A stretch of DNA of 64,000 nt from Chlorops oryzae (taxonomy: Eukaryota; Arthropoda; Insecta; Diptera; Chloropidae): positions 8,711,012-8,775,011 of the forward strand of contig CM035808.1 in assembly GCA_020466095.1 (NCBI GenBank), read 5' to 3'. The notes under the pieces are model-generated. The model saw only the letters and a list, made by a program, of their open reading frames with translations. It did no database searches and was not told where the DNA came from. The translations under genes were made by a program, and so were the position numbers. Of the stretch, positions 1 through 13,800 are shown one piece after another (the stretch's first letter is position 1; each line of letters begins with the position of its first letter).

Positions 1-1587
1 CTCACCAGCATTAAAATCAATTATCTTAGAGCCAAGAAGTACTGAAACTATTTGATCAAACAAAAGAATAGTTATGAAATTATATTTATGACCAATATTT
101 GGCAAATATTAGAGAGAAATCTGAAGAAAGTGCCGTCGAAAATACAAATGAGCATTTCAAAAAGGGATGTGAACATTTCTAGGAGGGTCCAAGAATGATA
201 GAATATAAGATAACGACATGCGCAGAATTTACTTTTATACGAGCACTTGTAACGTTTTCGTTGGTGCTGCCACAAAGTTGCGTAAAGTTTTAAAAATATT
301 TTTGTAAAAATAACTTCAAGATATTAAATTTTTTTTTTAAATTGATCATTTTACAAGAATATCTTTTTAAAGGACGATGTACATATGTATGTAAAAACCA
401 GGTTTTTTGAAAGTTTTAAAATGGTAGTATAATTTTCGAACTTCAGTGGCAACGCTGCAAACACAAAAATTCTTTGATTTCAATTTTTTGTTTTGAAAAC
501 TTTCATGTGTCAAAAATTTTCAATATTTTCAACCAATCAGAATACTTTCAACGCTACGTCACAAGTGCACATGCGCAGAAGAATCAAATTTTGAACTCTG
601 ATTATCGTAACCTTATAATCTATTATCCTTGGGAGGTCTACCTTTAAAAAGACCTAAAAAAAAAAGGGGGTTAAATAGGAAATAAGTGGCCGAAAGAAGC
701 TTCAGATTCTATAAAATTTAATATAAAAAAATTCAAAAATAAAAGTTTTTCAAAGCACGGGAGAATGTTTTGGGGGCACAGTCTTCACCACGTCGCCATT
801 TAAAACTATGTGTATATCCATTTAGGATATAGGAAAACCACACTTTTCGAAGAGCTGATGTCTTCCTGTTGGTCCGAAAAGATTAAAGAATCACATTTGC
901 TTTGATATACGCAATCAATTGTGAATGATTAATAAAAATTGCAGCGAGCTTTTTGTCCAAAAAAAATCTTGCTAAAAAGGAATAATGCCAGAAAATGCAT
1001 AAAATTATTCATAAATGCAGAGCTCAATCTTTTGAAAAAAAAAAAAAAAAAATGAATGAGTCAACTTCCATGGTTTCAATTGACGTTAATAAAGTATTAT
1101 TTTAAGAAATTACCTAATTTGATAACGTATTACGTGAACGAACTCGTTTTTTTTTTTCATTCAAATCCTCAGTGTAGGCTTTCACTCCTCGTTTCAAAGA
1201 ATACATCACAAAATCGGAAATTTCAATAATTTTTGGCGCCTCATTTGATATAATTTCTATTGTTTTAATTAAAATTGTCATAGGGTATTCACAAAGGCGT
1301 GTTATAAAAACGTTGGAAATTGCGACTTCTTAAAGATTTTTTCCAACTATTTTTCGTATCTTTCACAACTCTTTTGAGCAAAACCAAGAATACAAAATGG
1401 TATAAAAAAAATTGAAGGTCTTATAATCGTTGTATCGCTCTTGAAGGGAACTATGTTGAATAATAAAAACGAATTTTGACAAAAAAATCGTTTTTCTTGT
1501 TAGACCGGGACTTATATCCACCTATTACATATATATTTTTCCTTTCTCCATTTATGAAAAATTTTCACTCGTGCATTTTCATTTCAG
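1..1587. other. svr intron, first copy of an intronic repeat
   Basis: No coding exon was found here on either strand. Positions 1 to about 1380 match 3045 to about 4900 closely, so this is one of two copies of a long repeat flanking exon a. It carries an inserted element at 190-631 that the other copy lacks, and a truncated copy (about 1283-1380) of the GGGGTATTCACAA MITE. Confidence 0.75.
190..631. mobile_element. hAT-like MITE with CAAG...CTTG ends
   Basis: The ends form a roughly 27-bp inverted repeat (CAAGAATGATAGAATATAAG against CAAGGATAATAGATTATAAG read from the other end). The flanks ggagggtc and ggaggtct are near-identical 8-mers, as expected for an 8-bp target duplication. The paralogous copy at about 4160 has the uninterrupted site (ctagaagggtctacc), an empty-site proof of insertion. 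No transposase frame is present. Confidence 0.7.
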
Positions 1588-1823
1588 GAAGGCAATTGCG
1601 AATCTCTGCCAAATTATGTTGGCCGAACCAATTCGGCTGGCGTTGATTTGAATCGCGATTTTCCAGACCGCCTCGAGACCGAGCAGAGTATACAGTTACG
1701 TGCGCAATCTCGTCAACCGGAAACCGCGGCTCTCATCGAATGGATTCTCAGTAAACCGTTCGTATTATCAGCGAATTTTCACGGCGGTGCGATTGTTGTC
1801 AGTTATCCCTACGATAACTCCAT
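1588..1823 (+). CDS. svr: svr exon a: second half of peptidase domain 1
   Basis: The first coding exon in the window. It follows a pyrimidine-rich acceptor (tttcag) and ends at a strong gtgagt donor inside a codon (two bases, phase 2). It reads from EGNCESLPNYVG through VDLNRDFPDRLE, which holds the Asn-Arg pair that binds the substrate carboxylate in M14B peptidases, to SANFHGGAIVVSYPYDNS, whose His is the third zinc ligand. The first two ligands (HxxE) must be upstream. The presence of NR and HGG indicates that domain 1 is catalytically intact as far as it can be seen. Confidence 0.93.
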
Positions 1824-4800
1824 GTGAGTTTTCCCCTTAAAACAAAAAAAATACCTTTTTTTATTCGATTTATTTCATTGAAGAATTCAATTTTATTTTA
1901 TACGAAATTGCACGGATTGTGATGGCTTTTATCACCCCCCTGCTAAATGAATATTTCCAGGAAATTTTTCCCCCCAAAAATTTTTTCACTTTAATTCATT
2001 CAAATGGTTATGAATGTCTTGATTAAATTCGAAGTAATTTTCTATCAGGAAATCATAAAAGTTTGTTGGATTTTTTATTAGCTGACGAATTTTTGCCAAG
2101 GGTACAGCACTACATACCTATAAGCATAGTAATTTTTCCCCCCAAGCCGATTTTGACGAAGGTTGTTTTGCTTTTTAGGGCAATGCATTACTTTTAATTT
2201 GCACCGTATTTCGGATCTCCATCTTCGATAGTCCTTGAACATCCTTGAAAAATGTGTAATTTTTTTTGGAGAAATTTTCAAAAAATCATATCTCAGCCAT
2301 GAATACTGGTAGAATGATGACTCAAAAGTGCAAATAAAGAAAATTTCTCAAAAAAAAATTACAAAATTATTCGAATTTTTCGTGTCCAATTAAGGGTTAA
2401 TGGTTGTTTTTTAATTTGGACAAAAAGAATTATAAGAACAAAGCTTTTACAACTCGTTGATACAGTGAGCTCCGGTAGTCCGGTCCCTGTCTAATCCGAC
2501 ATGTCTATTATTCCGGGGATGTCATGCAAATCGAATCGATTTGGAAAAGTGGCGAAATTACAAATTTATAGCGGCTTGAAATGGTCTCATTAAATCGACT
2601 CGATTTTGCTCATTTTTAAAAAAATATAAATTTTATATTTGAAGAAATTTTTTCTAACAAATCTTAAGATCTTTACTGTTTTGTTTAATTATAATTAATA
2701 TATAATAAAGTATGGAACATATGGAATCCTATCATTAGATCTGTAATTTGTCAGATTAAAAGGTACTCTTTGGCAACATTTTCCGGACTATTGGGGGTCT
2801 TAAGCAGCAGTCAATAATTCTACAATTCAAATTGTGCCACACTGCCCTGCAACACGTTTGTCGGATTACCGGAGGTCCACTGTAATTTGTTGGTCTAGTA
2901 AAAACTATTCTGAAATACACCTACATATTGATTTTTCTCGAAAATTTTCTTTCCATTATTTTATTCAACTTTCTTTGATGGCTCTTGAATAGTAATGATG
3001 AAAGGCTAAGAGTTAATTTTGAGTCGGTTTAAATTTTTTTTCAACTCATCCAGGCATTAAAATCAATTATCTTAGAGCCAAGAAGTACTGAAACTATTTG
3101 ATCAAACAAAATAATAGTTATGAAAAATATATTATGAGCAAAACTTTGAAATTATTGAGAGAGAAATCTGAAGAAACCCTGCAGTAATTCCAACTACTAT
3201 CCAACTACTCCCCGACTAGTCACAAAAATACCAGGACTACTCCCTCTTAATTTGCCAACCAATGCTTTTAACTGTCTTTTTTAACGTTGAGCTGTCATTG
3301 GAAAATAACTAGTCACAGGTTTTGCTCATATGAACTAGACCTGGAGTATATACAGTTGGGGCGATTTTTGGTCAATTTGTATTTTTACCCATTTTATGAA
3401 AAAAAAAAAAAAAATTATTTTTCCTCTGTGTTTTTTTTCTTTTTTGTTTTTTTTAAATCTTTTCTTTTCACTTCTTTTTTCACTTTCTCGCCTCGGCCGA
3501 GCCTCGAACCGCTGACCTCTGGGGGTTAGTAAGTCCGTGTCCTAACCATTACGCTAAACAAGCAAATTTAATGTATTGATCAAAACGCTAATTTGAGTTT
3601 TTGGGTGCTGAAAGTTTTTGTGGAACGCACGAATAGAATTTTTACTAAAAAATTTATTAATTTAAAAATAAATACATATTAAAAAAAAAAAAGAAAATAT
3701 GAAGAAAAATACTTAAAAATTTCGCGAAAAATTTTTTTATTTCAAAATTAACTATTAAATAAAATAAATTAAAAGATAAACATACAAAAAAAAAACTTGG
3801 TAATTAAAAAAACAAAAATTATTCTCACCCGAACCAGTGATCGAACCCCAACCCACGAGGTCGCTGAGCGATAGTCTTAACCGTCCAGCTAACTACCTTT
3901 CGCTGGGGCAGGATCAGAATGCGAACTTACAGCAGACAATAAAAATTTTTTTTTCTACTTCGCAATCAAAGCACAAAGCGTAAGGAAATCCTGAAACTCA
4001 CCCCCCGTAGATCTCCGTAGAAACAGAAAATACTGTAAATTTTGACTAGTCATATTTCGAGTTACCTCAGAGTACTCCAATTTGGCAAATTGACCTCTTC
4101 ATTACTGCAGGGAAGTGTCGTGGACAATACAAATGAGCATTTGAGAAAGATCTGTCAACATTTCTAGAAGGGTCTACCTTTAAAAAGACCTAAAAAAAAG
4201 GGGTTAAATAGGAAATTAGTGGCCGAAAGAAGCTTCAGATTCTATAAAAATTAATATAAAAAATGGAAAAATAAAAGTTTTTCAAAGCACGGGAGAGTGT
4301 TTTGGGGACCCATAAGTCTCATGTGTATATCCATTTAGGATATAGAAAAAACACACTTTGATGAACTGATGTCTTCCTGTTGGTCCGAAAAGATTAAAGA
4401 ATAACATTTGCTTCGATATACGCAATCAATTGTGAATGATTAATAAAAAATCAGCGAGCTTTTTGTCCAAAAAAAATCTTGCTTAAAAGGATGAGTAATG
4501 CCAGAAAATGCATAAAATTATTCATAAATGAAGAGCTCAATCTTTTGAAAAAAAAAATGAATGAGTCAACTTCCAATGGTTTCAATTGACGTTAATAAAG
4601 TTTTATTTTAAGGGAAATTACCATAATTTGATAACGTATTACGTGAACGAACTCGTTTTTTTTTCATTCAAATCCTCAGTGCAGGCTTTCACTCCTCGTT
4701 TCAAAGAATACCATCACAAAATCGGAAATTTCAATAATTTTTGGCGCCCTCATTTGATATAATTTCCTATTGTTTTAATTACAAATTGTCATTAGGGGTA

Positions 4801-7800
4801 TTCACAAAGGCGTGTTATAAAAACGTTGGAAAGTCGGAAAATTGCGACTTCTTAAAGATTTTTTCCAACTATTTTTCGTATCTTTCACAACTCTTTTTAA
4901 GCACTTAAAATTTTCCTATTTTCCGACACCATTGTGAATACCCCAATTATAAAAATTGAAATAAGTAAATAAAATAAAAACCAACTGCCATGCAATTTAA
5001 AGCAATCACCATGAATGCTGCGAGGAAAGCTTAACGCCAGACGATCGCGTTTTCAAGTTAATGGCCCACACCTATGCGGACAAACATCCGATAATGCGGC
5101 AGGGCAACAGTTGCAATGACAGTTTCATCGATGGCATAACAAACGGTGCCAACTGGTATGAATTGAACGGCGGCATGCAAGATTTCAACTATGCGTTCAG
5201 CAATTGCTTCGAGCTGACAATCGAGCTGTCGTGCTGCAAATTCCCGATGGCAGAGACTCTGCCAGCCGAATGGGCGCGGAATAAGCGCAGTCTGCTCGAT
5301 CTGCTTAAAATGGCACACATCGGCGTTAAGGGCGTTGTAAAAGACGCGAACGGTTATCCAATCAATGACGCAACAATTGTCGTCTCCGGTTTGGAGGACA
5401 AACCGATTCGTACAACCGAACGTGGCGAATACTGGCGTCTACTCACGCCGGGCATTTACAATGTTCAGGCAGTGGCGTTCGGGTAAGTCAGCGTGTCGTC
5501 GAACTGGTTATTATTATTATTAGTTTTTTTTTTTTTTTGCCATTGTGCGGATAACATTTTGTGACTGGGTGACTGACTTTTAAAAGAGCTTTTGTGTTAA
5601 GTGTTTTTTTTTTGTAAACATATGACAACGAACACAATAATGATCTACTTTCGTCGTTTATTTTTTTCCATAATTATCTCGATTTATTTATTTATTTCTT
5701 GTTTTTTTTTTCTCTCCGAATTTCATAGCTATCAGGGAAGCGTATTACAGCAGATTCATGTCACCAATGATAATAGCGAAGCGATGCGTTTGGACTTTAC
5801 TCTATCGCCGATCGACACAAATTACGATGGTATAAGCAGTTTCTATAGTCCATACTTTTTTAGACACTAAAATTCCCATTGAAAATGGGGAAACTTTTGC
5901 AATGGATTGTGACTTCCATGCATTTCTCGTTAATCGATTATCCTAAAGCTTCTGGTCCTTCTGTACATTTTCTTCATTTTTTATTTTTTTTGTTTTTATT
6001 TTGATTTGTTTTATTGTTGTTGTTTTCTTTCATTTATTTAATGCCATATCCTTGCGTGTAAAAAACATAAAAACTTTGACTTTTTCATTTAGCTTATTTA
6101 TGTTTTCACTGTATAAATGTTCACAAACTGTACTCCTCTTCACACATTAATTTCTCTCTCACACACACCCACACACACACTCCTACATATAGAATTAAAA
6201 AACACCAGCATGAAGACATTTTTGGCACACATCAATATCCTTTAAGTCCTTGCACTTTTATGAAGTCATTTTAGTCTCATAAAACTTAAGAATTTCTATT
6301 CAAAATAATATATTAAGGGCCGTTTTCTTATCCTACCTTTAAGCTCTATCTGCCAGTTAAATTTTCTTTGACTTATTAATCAAATTTGTATGAAATTATC
6401 ATCAGGATAATTACTTATAGTTAAAAAATTATGAGAAAACGGCCCTAAGAGTCTCTTTTGAAGCAAAATAATCATAATTAACTTAAATGAGCCCAAAGCG
6501 CCATTTTACATTTTATAGGCTCGAGAAAAGTTTTAATTGGAGTTTCTAGGACTTCAATATGAGGCCCGAATATAAGCGTATTAAGTCCTTTAGAGATATG
6601 CGAGGACGGTAAAAGAGACCCATCATTTCTGTTTGATCGCAATTATCTGCAAGGGGCCCAGACTTATGCGAGGGGTCTCGAGTATTTCGCCATCTCTTAA
6701 GATCTCTTACGAGACTTTTTCTTCAACTTTTTTCGTAACTCTCAGTGTAAAAATTTCTCCCTGGCCTTTAATTCCCCTCTGCAGGCTTGAGCCTTCGTAG
6801 CACTACGATGGGCCTCAATGTAAAAATTTCTCCCTAGTCTGAAATTCCTCTCTGCAGGCACATGAAACGATCCAATTAATAAACTCCAATCAAGTAATTT
6901 GAATGGCTTGATTCATTGGCGTAATAAGCAGAGCCTAGAGTAACTTAGGTTAGAAACAAACCACAACCCCAGCTGGGAGACGAACCCATGGCCTCTCGCT
7001 TTGTAAATCAGCACTCAGCCAACTACGGCACTGAGGCCGACGAGCCTAGGGTATGAGTATGTGCAGACCTTGATGGGGACTTGCATAGGAATCAGTAAAT
7101 TTTCATTGCGATTCTAAAGGCAATCTTGAAAATTAAGTTCGTTTGGTCGCTCCGTTCAATTTAATCTCTCGATGCTTCCTTGTGTGTTGAAAAACTCTTT
7201 TCTCCCTTACTGTATTTATTTTATATCTAAATGGTTATTTAATGTATATGCGGCTAATAGGGCATTTACATATACGTTTTAGCGCTACTCGTTTAAGCTA
7301 AAACGACTAAGTCAAAACAGGGTGTTTACACATGCGCATGTCGTTTTGTCATTTTGTGGTTTTCTTTTGTTTCCTCAACACGTGAAATAAAAGTCAATAT
7401 TGTAATTTAGAATGGAAGCAATTATTGAAATTGCGTTCGTTTTCTACATTGGTTGTGGAAACAACCTCACAATTTTTAAATTAGAAATTTCAATGACCAA
7501 ATGTTTTGCATTTTTATAGTGATTACACTCAGATTTCGATATTTTTATCAGTTATAAGCAGGATTTATCTTGTTTAGCTACTTGTTTTAAATTAAAACAG
7601 GAAAGTTTCTCGTTTTTGTTTTGTATAATAAAACGGGAAAAATCTATGTTGTTTTAGTGCTAAAACGGGCAAAGTTACTAAAACGCGAATAGAACGGCAT
7701 ATGTAAACGGCCTATAAGCTTAAGTTTTAATGTGATTCCTCTTTAGTTCATATTCCTCTCTCCATTCTATATCATTCTATGCGTTTTTGAATGCCTCTCA

Positions 7801-10800
7801 AACAGCATCGAAACGAATCTTTGCGACTAATGCCTGGTTTCCAACATAGCGCGTGAATTTCTGCAAATATGCAACATATCCGAATACAATAGAACCTCAG
7901 AGATTAGAACCCTCATAGCGATTCGAACTGTCCAAAAATTAAAACCGGTCATTCCAATCCATTGTCATCTCTGGTTTTTTTTTCTTAAAGTTTAAAATAT
8001 TTTCCCCTATTTTGCATCCGAAAAAAATTAGAATTTCGAAAACACTTTAAAAAAGAACACCTTTTCTTTGGATAGTAAAATTAAAGTTTTAAAAAGACTG
8101 GTTGATTGCGTAAATGGAAACCGTTTAGGAAACACCGAAATCGATGCAATTGAAGGCACTGTTCCCAGTTTAGGGGAATCTCCCTTAAATTAAAAGACAT
8201 TTATGATCTTTTTTTTTTGAGTCTTAGGGCAGAAAAGTGGGCAGGGGTATTTTTATGGGACCTTATAGGACCAAGTTTTTGTTTTTAGAAGATTTGAAAA
8301 TTAAATTTTGGGGAATTCAGGCTTTGCCACGAGTACCTCGGGGAATATTCCCCAAAAAAACTGACAAAGCGTCAATAAATTTAAACAGTGGTGCTAAAAA
8401 AAAAGAACTTTCGAGAAAAATTTAGAAAGTCTTGGGCAAACTTGTACCGATTTTATATTTAAAAAAAAATCATGAATAATAAAAAATGATAAAAGTTACT
8501 TTAAAACAATATTTAATTGTGAAAACAGGAATGCTCTGGAATTAAGAACCCAACAAAATCAAAGTGGTTCCAATTTCGGAGGCTCTACTGTACATGGAAA
8601 CAGTTTCAATAAAGCATTATTGGAAACCGGGTATAAAGATTCTTAATTTTCTTATTAAATAAAAATCATGGTCGCTTATTGATAGCATTTAACCCTTTAA
8701 ACATTTTACACACAGCAGTCTTTTCTACAACAAAATGTTTCTTTTATTTTTTGAGAAACTGTATTTTTTCTTTTTACTTAATGGCCTTTAGTATAATTAT
8801 GGCGCATTTTAATTCTCGAGCAATTTTTTTATCGAATGCTCTCAAATCTCAGTGGCACATTTACTTGTGAATTTTAAATATACTTATATGCGTACTTATC
8901 AATAATACATTGCAATTGCATTACAATTATAGCACATTAATTGTACCTCGAATTTAATAATTTATGTACTATCAAAACATGAATGCATACAATAGAATAA
9001 TATCATATGACAAAAATAATATACATACATACTTACATATAAAAATACAATTAAAATTTATTTAGCTATAATCTTGAAAAGGCAACTACTACTCTCTATG
9101 TATATGTGTATGAGTATATAAATATTATCAGTCAAACTGTTCAATTGTTATTGTCCTGTATGTGTATGTAAAGAAAATATGGAAGAAAAAGGAATAAAAA
9201 TCTTATCATCCATCAAAATCATAATCTCTTCTACTTGATTGACCGCGATGTCTTCTTAAGCGGAGTTGCGTGGAAAACAAAAACTTGGATTCTACTTTTA
9301 ATCAATTTTTTTTTAAATATTTTTTTTTTTTTTTTTGCATTATGACATCAATAATCAGAAGTTAAGCTAAGGTCATGCTCATTAATCTAGTTTCCACACT
9401 GGGTTTCTATTGATGAAATCTTATTGCGAATTAAATTTTCGCAATAATTTTCTGAAATATTCAAAAAAAATTGCAGCAAAGCCTCTCCACTAATCGCCTA
9501 CAGCAGAACGTTTTATTTCGCAGAGAGGAACGAAGTGGTTAAACAACATTGGACGGTCAAAATGTACAATATGCGGCTAAGACCCATGGAAATCGAGTTG
9601 ACTTGAGCATGAAATTCAATGAGCACGCGAAATGATTACATAAATTTAGAAGAATATACACGTTTGAACATTTTTTTTTGTTTTAGTTCGAGTGGAGGAA
9701 ATTTATAAAATATTATTCCGTAGCTACGTTTAAAGCTTTATTAAATACGTTTAGTGTGCTGATTAAGTGTTAATCTAAGGCCGTCTACGTAAAATTTGAT
9801 AAAAGGCCAATTCCACGAACACGGTCCCACCCGTGACACTCACTTTTAAGGTTCAAGCTGATTAGAATTTCAAAAAAGGACATGATTCTCAAGGATTTAG
9901 AATTTTGAAAACGTTTAACAATCGTTACACAGAGAAAAAAATCAATCAGAAAACTGGTTAAATCAAAAGGAAAAACATACAAAACGGCTTCAATAAGGAA
10001 TATTTTTAATTTTAACAATTTTTCTTGTTGGAAAATAATAAAGATTTTTCTCTTTGAATCAACCATATTTCAGGTTGAATTGAAATGATAATTTTCAAAA
10101 ATGGATTTAAATTTAAATTGTTGAACCAACCACGGACGTAATTGAAATGATAAGATAATTTTTAAAATAAAAAAAATTTTCAAAAAAAATACCTATACAA
10201 GAAGAAATGTCAAAACAAATTTACTTAAGGTTCAAAGCAAATGGTCACAAAGCCCTCTGCTGAACATAACCCCAAAAATAGCCATGGGATGGACTTCATC
10301 CGATTTTGTCACTCCGTTGTCGTGTGACTGCTTTCGCAATGCTTAAAAAGTTCTAAGATGAATAACTATCTTATATGTCCTATTTTATAAACCAAATGAG
10401 AATTATACCGAACGTAAAGAAATGTAATTGAACATATTTTCTTTAAATCAACTAAAAATGTTGTTGACTCAACCATTTTTCTTTTGAAATTTTTGATCTG
10501 TTCGAAGATCAAAAGGACTGACTAACAATGCGCCCTTTTAAAAATATCATGGTTAAGTTCGCTCAGTGTAAGCACTGAAATTACGCAATTTGAGCTCTCA
10601 ATGGCTGTCACGGGTGGGACCGCTTCTCGTGGAATTACCCAAAAGTATTATAATCCGGATATAGTATAGTAAAGAAAAATTCCTTAATAACCATTCTGAA
10701 ATTGAGAGATCTTCCAAATTATAGACGAAACTCTCTATACTGAATTTCAAGGACCGGAAATTGAATTCCTTATCGAGAGAATTCGATATAAGGAGAACAA

Positions 10801-13800
10801 AATGCACTAAAAATGTAGCGAAAAAACCTTTAAGATAGAGTGAAATTCGTTATATAGGAGTTCTTTATAGAGAGTTCCGATTGTATATACAATTTTTAAT
10901 ATACCTATAAATATGTCCCAAGATTCTGAGGAACCAAAGAAGCTTATTTGTCTATGTTCTTCATCATTTGGTTGAAATCATTACAATTTTGACATTTTTC
11001 GGATATATTAGGCCTGTTCCCGTACTGCACGAAACTGCCCCATATTTTGAAAACTGTATGAAAATTGGGAAAAAATTGGGCAGTTTTGGGCAGTTTCGTG
11101 CCGTACGAGAACAGACCCATTATTTTTACTGTAATTTATAGCGAAGCTTTTAGAAAAGTGTCACATTTCAAAATTGATTTTATCAACTAAACTAGTTTAC
11201 AAAAATTTAAGTTTTACTTCTTCTGAACATCTTAAACTTTTCTTATGAAATTTGGTCTTTTCAACACGTAAAAAAAATTTTTTTTTTTTATTTTATGGAA
11301 GCGTTTTTGCTTATATTAATTTATGAGAAGAAAAAAAAAACACAAATTTTTTAAGGGGGTATTGCGGCTTTTTTGAGTAGAACTCGACCATGCATCATTC
11401 GATTTGAACAAATTATTCCTGAAATTAAATAAAAAGATCCCCTCTAAGGCTTTTTCTTAAATATGCTTTGACATCGGCTAAGAAGATAAGATTCTGTAGA
11501 CTTTTAAATCCTAATAAACAAATATTTCTTTCGAGAAAATCATCCTTACCCAATGAAATGACATATGACATATATCGTCGGCTTAAAGTGTAAACCTGCT
11601 AACTTATCATTTCAATAACTTTTACAGGATAAACAAAAAACTGTTTTTTTGCAAGCCTAAATTCTTAGGGACTATCTCTAGCTGTGTCTGAAATTGAAAA
11701 CTTCATATAAAAAACCCTTGAAAATGCATTAGAAATATTCTGAAGTGTTTTTTTATATGAAGTTCTTCATTTCTCTTTCATTTCGGACAGAACTGGAGAT
11801 AGCCCCCTTAGGATAATATGGATTCCTATATGAAGTCTCTTCTAAATTCGATTCTGTGCACTATACAAAAGCTACGTTGGAGTCACTCAGTGGCGTGTCC
11901 AGAGAAAGAGTGCTTTGATAGTGCTTACATTTCCCACAGTGGTATATTGATCAATTATAAGACATTAACCTAGAGGAAGTTTAGAGAGTTGTGGAAAAAA
12001 ACCCAAAAAAATCCGAAAAATTCTTGGCGTCCGATTTCGATGAAAAATTATATATAGAATAGAAGTGAAAAATTCTAAAAATTTTGGAATCAAAATTTTT
12101 TCAAGAAACGGATTACAACTAGTCTAGTTTTGGTGTAGTTCCAAACTGGTCCAAAAAGGACCAGTTTTTTTAAAACAAATTTTAGTGCTAAAATTTGTAG
12201 AATTTTTAGATTTTTTTTTTGCCTCACGATGCAATATGCTTTTTTCTTTCGAATGACATCGAAAAAAATGAAATCGGTTAAAAGTTGACTTAGCAGGTTT
12301 ACACTTTATGCCGACGATATTACTCTCCAAAACTCAAGCATAAATGGCAAAGTTGTGATATCATATGATGCACTGTCGAATTCTGCTCGAAAAAGCTGCG
12401 TTATACCAGTGCCGTAGCAATTCTGTTTTGCGTGGGGGCCCAAAATTATTTTTCCAATTTGCGTGGGGGGAAAAATTATTTTTTCAATTTTATTCATTGG
12501 CAAAAACAAAAATGCGTGGGGGGCCAAATCCCCCTCTTTCCCCTATGGTTGCTACGGCACTGGTTACTACCTCAAAAAAAAATATTTTTTGGAAAACTTA
12601 ATATAAAAAACGCTTCCATAAAATATTTTTATTTTTCGTATTTAGAAAGCCAAAGTCCATAAAAAAGGTACATTTTGAAGTAATGTAAAAAAATGATGTA
12701 AACTAGTGTTATTTTTTGTTTATTTATAAAAAAAAAAATGATATCAATGCTCAATAGTAATATGAAAAAAAGAAAATCTTTTTGAGTTGTGTCTCTTTGG
12801 AAGCGGATGTGCGAAATGTTAAAAGAAGTTTTATATTTTATTTATTGTTCAATTAACTATTAAGGTGATAAAGAACTTTGGTTCGCAACACCCACTTGGC
12901 ATGCGATTGCATTGATAGGAACTACTGGAATCTTAGAGGAAATGCCGCCAAACGGAATTCATGGACAGGAAATGGGTGCGACCTCACATCCAATCGAAAA
13001 TCGTTAGAAAATTACGAATTTGTATCATAAAACTTCGCACAGACTGGAGGAAATATAAAAAGACGCCTACTTTAAGGGGGTCTTCTCATTGAAAACCCGT
13101 TTGTTGGACCCTTTTTAAAAAAATTCTTATTTGTAAACGCAAAGAATAATTGAAAACTTTTTTTTTTTATTTATTGTATTACAAAAGATTCAAAGTAAAT
13201 AAAAAAATTTTTTTTGCCTCGATACGTGGGCTGTTCAAAAAGTAATGAGACTTCAAAGTTGGTGGTGAAAAAAAAAGGTGCCGTCACGGCGGCCAAGATT
13301 CCGGGTCTCCGGAGCGTCCGAAATGGGGGGGGAAAAAACGGGGTTATAATCAGTATAGATGTAATTCTCGGGTGAACCTTAAGCTTAATTTTGTGATTTT
13401 TTTTGACAAAATGTAGGCCATTCAAAAAAAAATTTCAATTTCGGGCTTTTTTTTGTAGTTTAGTGTAAAAAAAAAAAATAGTAAAAAAATTTTAAAAATT
13501 ATGGTCGAGGTTCACCCGAGAATGGTGACAATTCTGCGTCGATTCCACTTTGTTTCATGAAAATCGGTTCAGTTGAACTGGAGATATCATGGCCGCCAGT
13601 TCGAAAAACGTGGTTTCGAGATAAACGCGTTTAAAGTTTGAAGCAACCAAAAATTACTCGTTTTAGCGCAGATCTTGCTCGACAAAGAAGGCTATATCCT
13701 CTAAACTATTTCGAATTTCAAAAAATCCTGTTAGGGGCATATTCACAACTACTCAAGCTATAAATAAATGAAAAAAAAAAGTCGAAAAAAAAGTTGCTCA

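Larger units (their letters stand above)
3177..4112. mobile_element. TIR element with CCCTGCAGTAAT ends and two tRNA-like modules
   Basis: 936 bp with perfect 12-bp terminal inverted repeats CCCTGCAGTAAT. The paralogous copy at about 130 has the empty site, which limits the target duplication to two bases (AA). A second, different member at 51674-52085 has the same ends and TA flanks. Subterminal copies of GACTAGTCA lie near both ends. The minus strand carries two tRNA-like modules (3490-3562 and 3825-3905). No transposase is present; superfamily not assigned. Confidence 0.75.
1824..5002 (+). other. svr intron between exons a and b
   Basis: A 3.2-kb intron. It holds the pogo-like MITE at 2463-2882, the second copy of the long intronic repeat (from about 3045), the CCCTGCAGTAAT element inserted in that copy, and a MITE at 4795-4944. 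Nothing else is recognisable. Confidence 0.8.

Noticed and set aside
3490..3905. Functional tRNA genes
   Set aside because: A- and B-box-like blocks exist but the T stem and acceptor stem do not pair well, and they lie inside a transposon.
11888..11910. CAGTGGCGTGTCC as a hAT end
   Set aside because: No matching inverted end or target duplication found nearby.
12365..12662. Overlapping frames of 76-78 codons
   Set aside because: They cover a 156-bp hAT MITE and its inverted ends; no domain.
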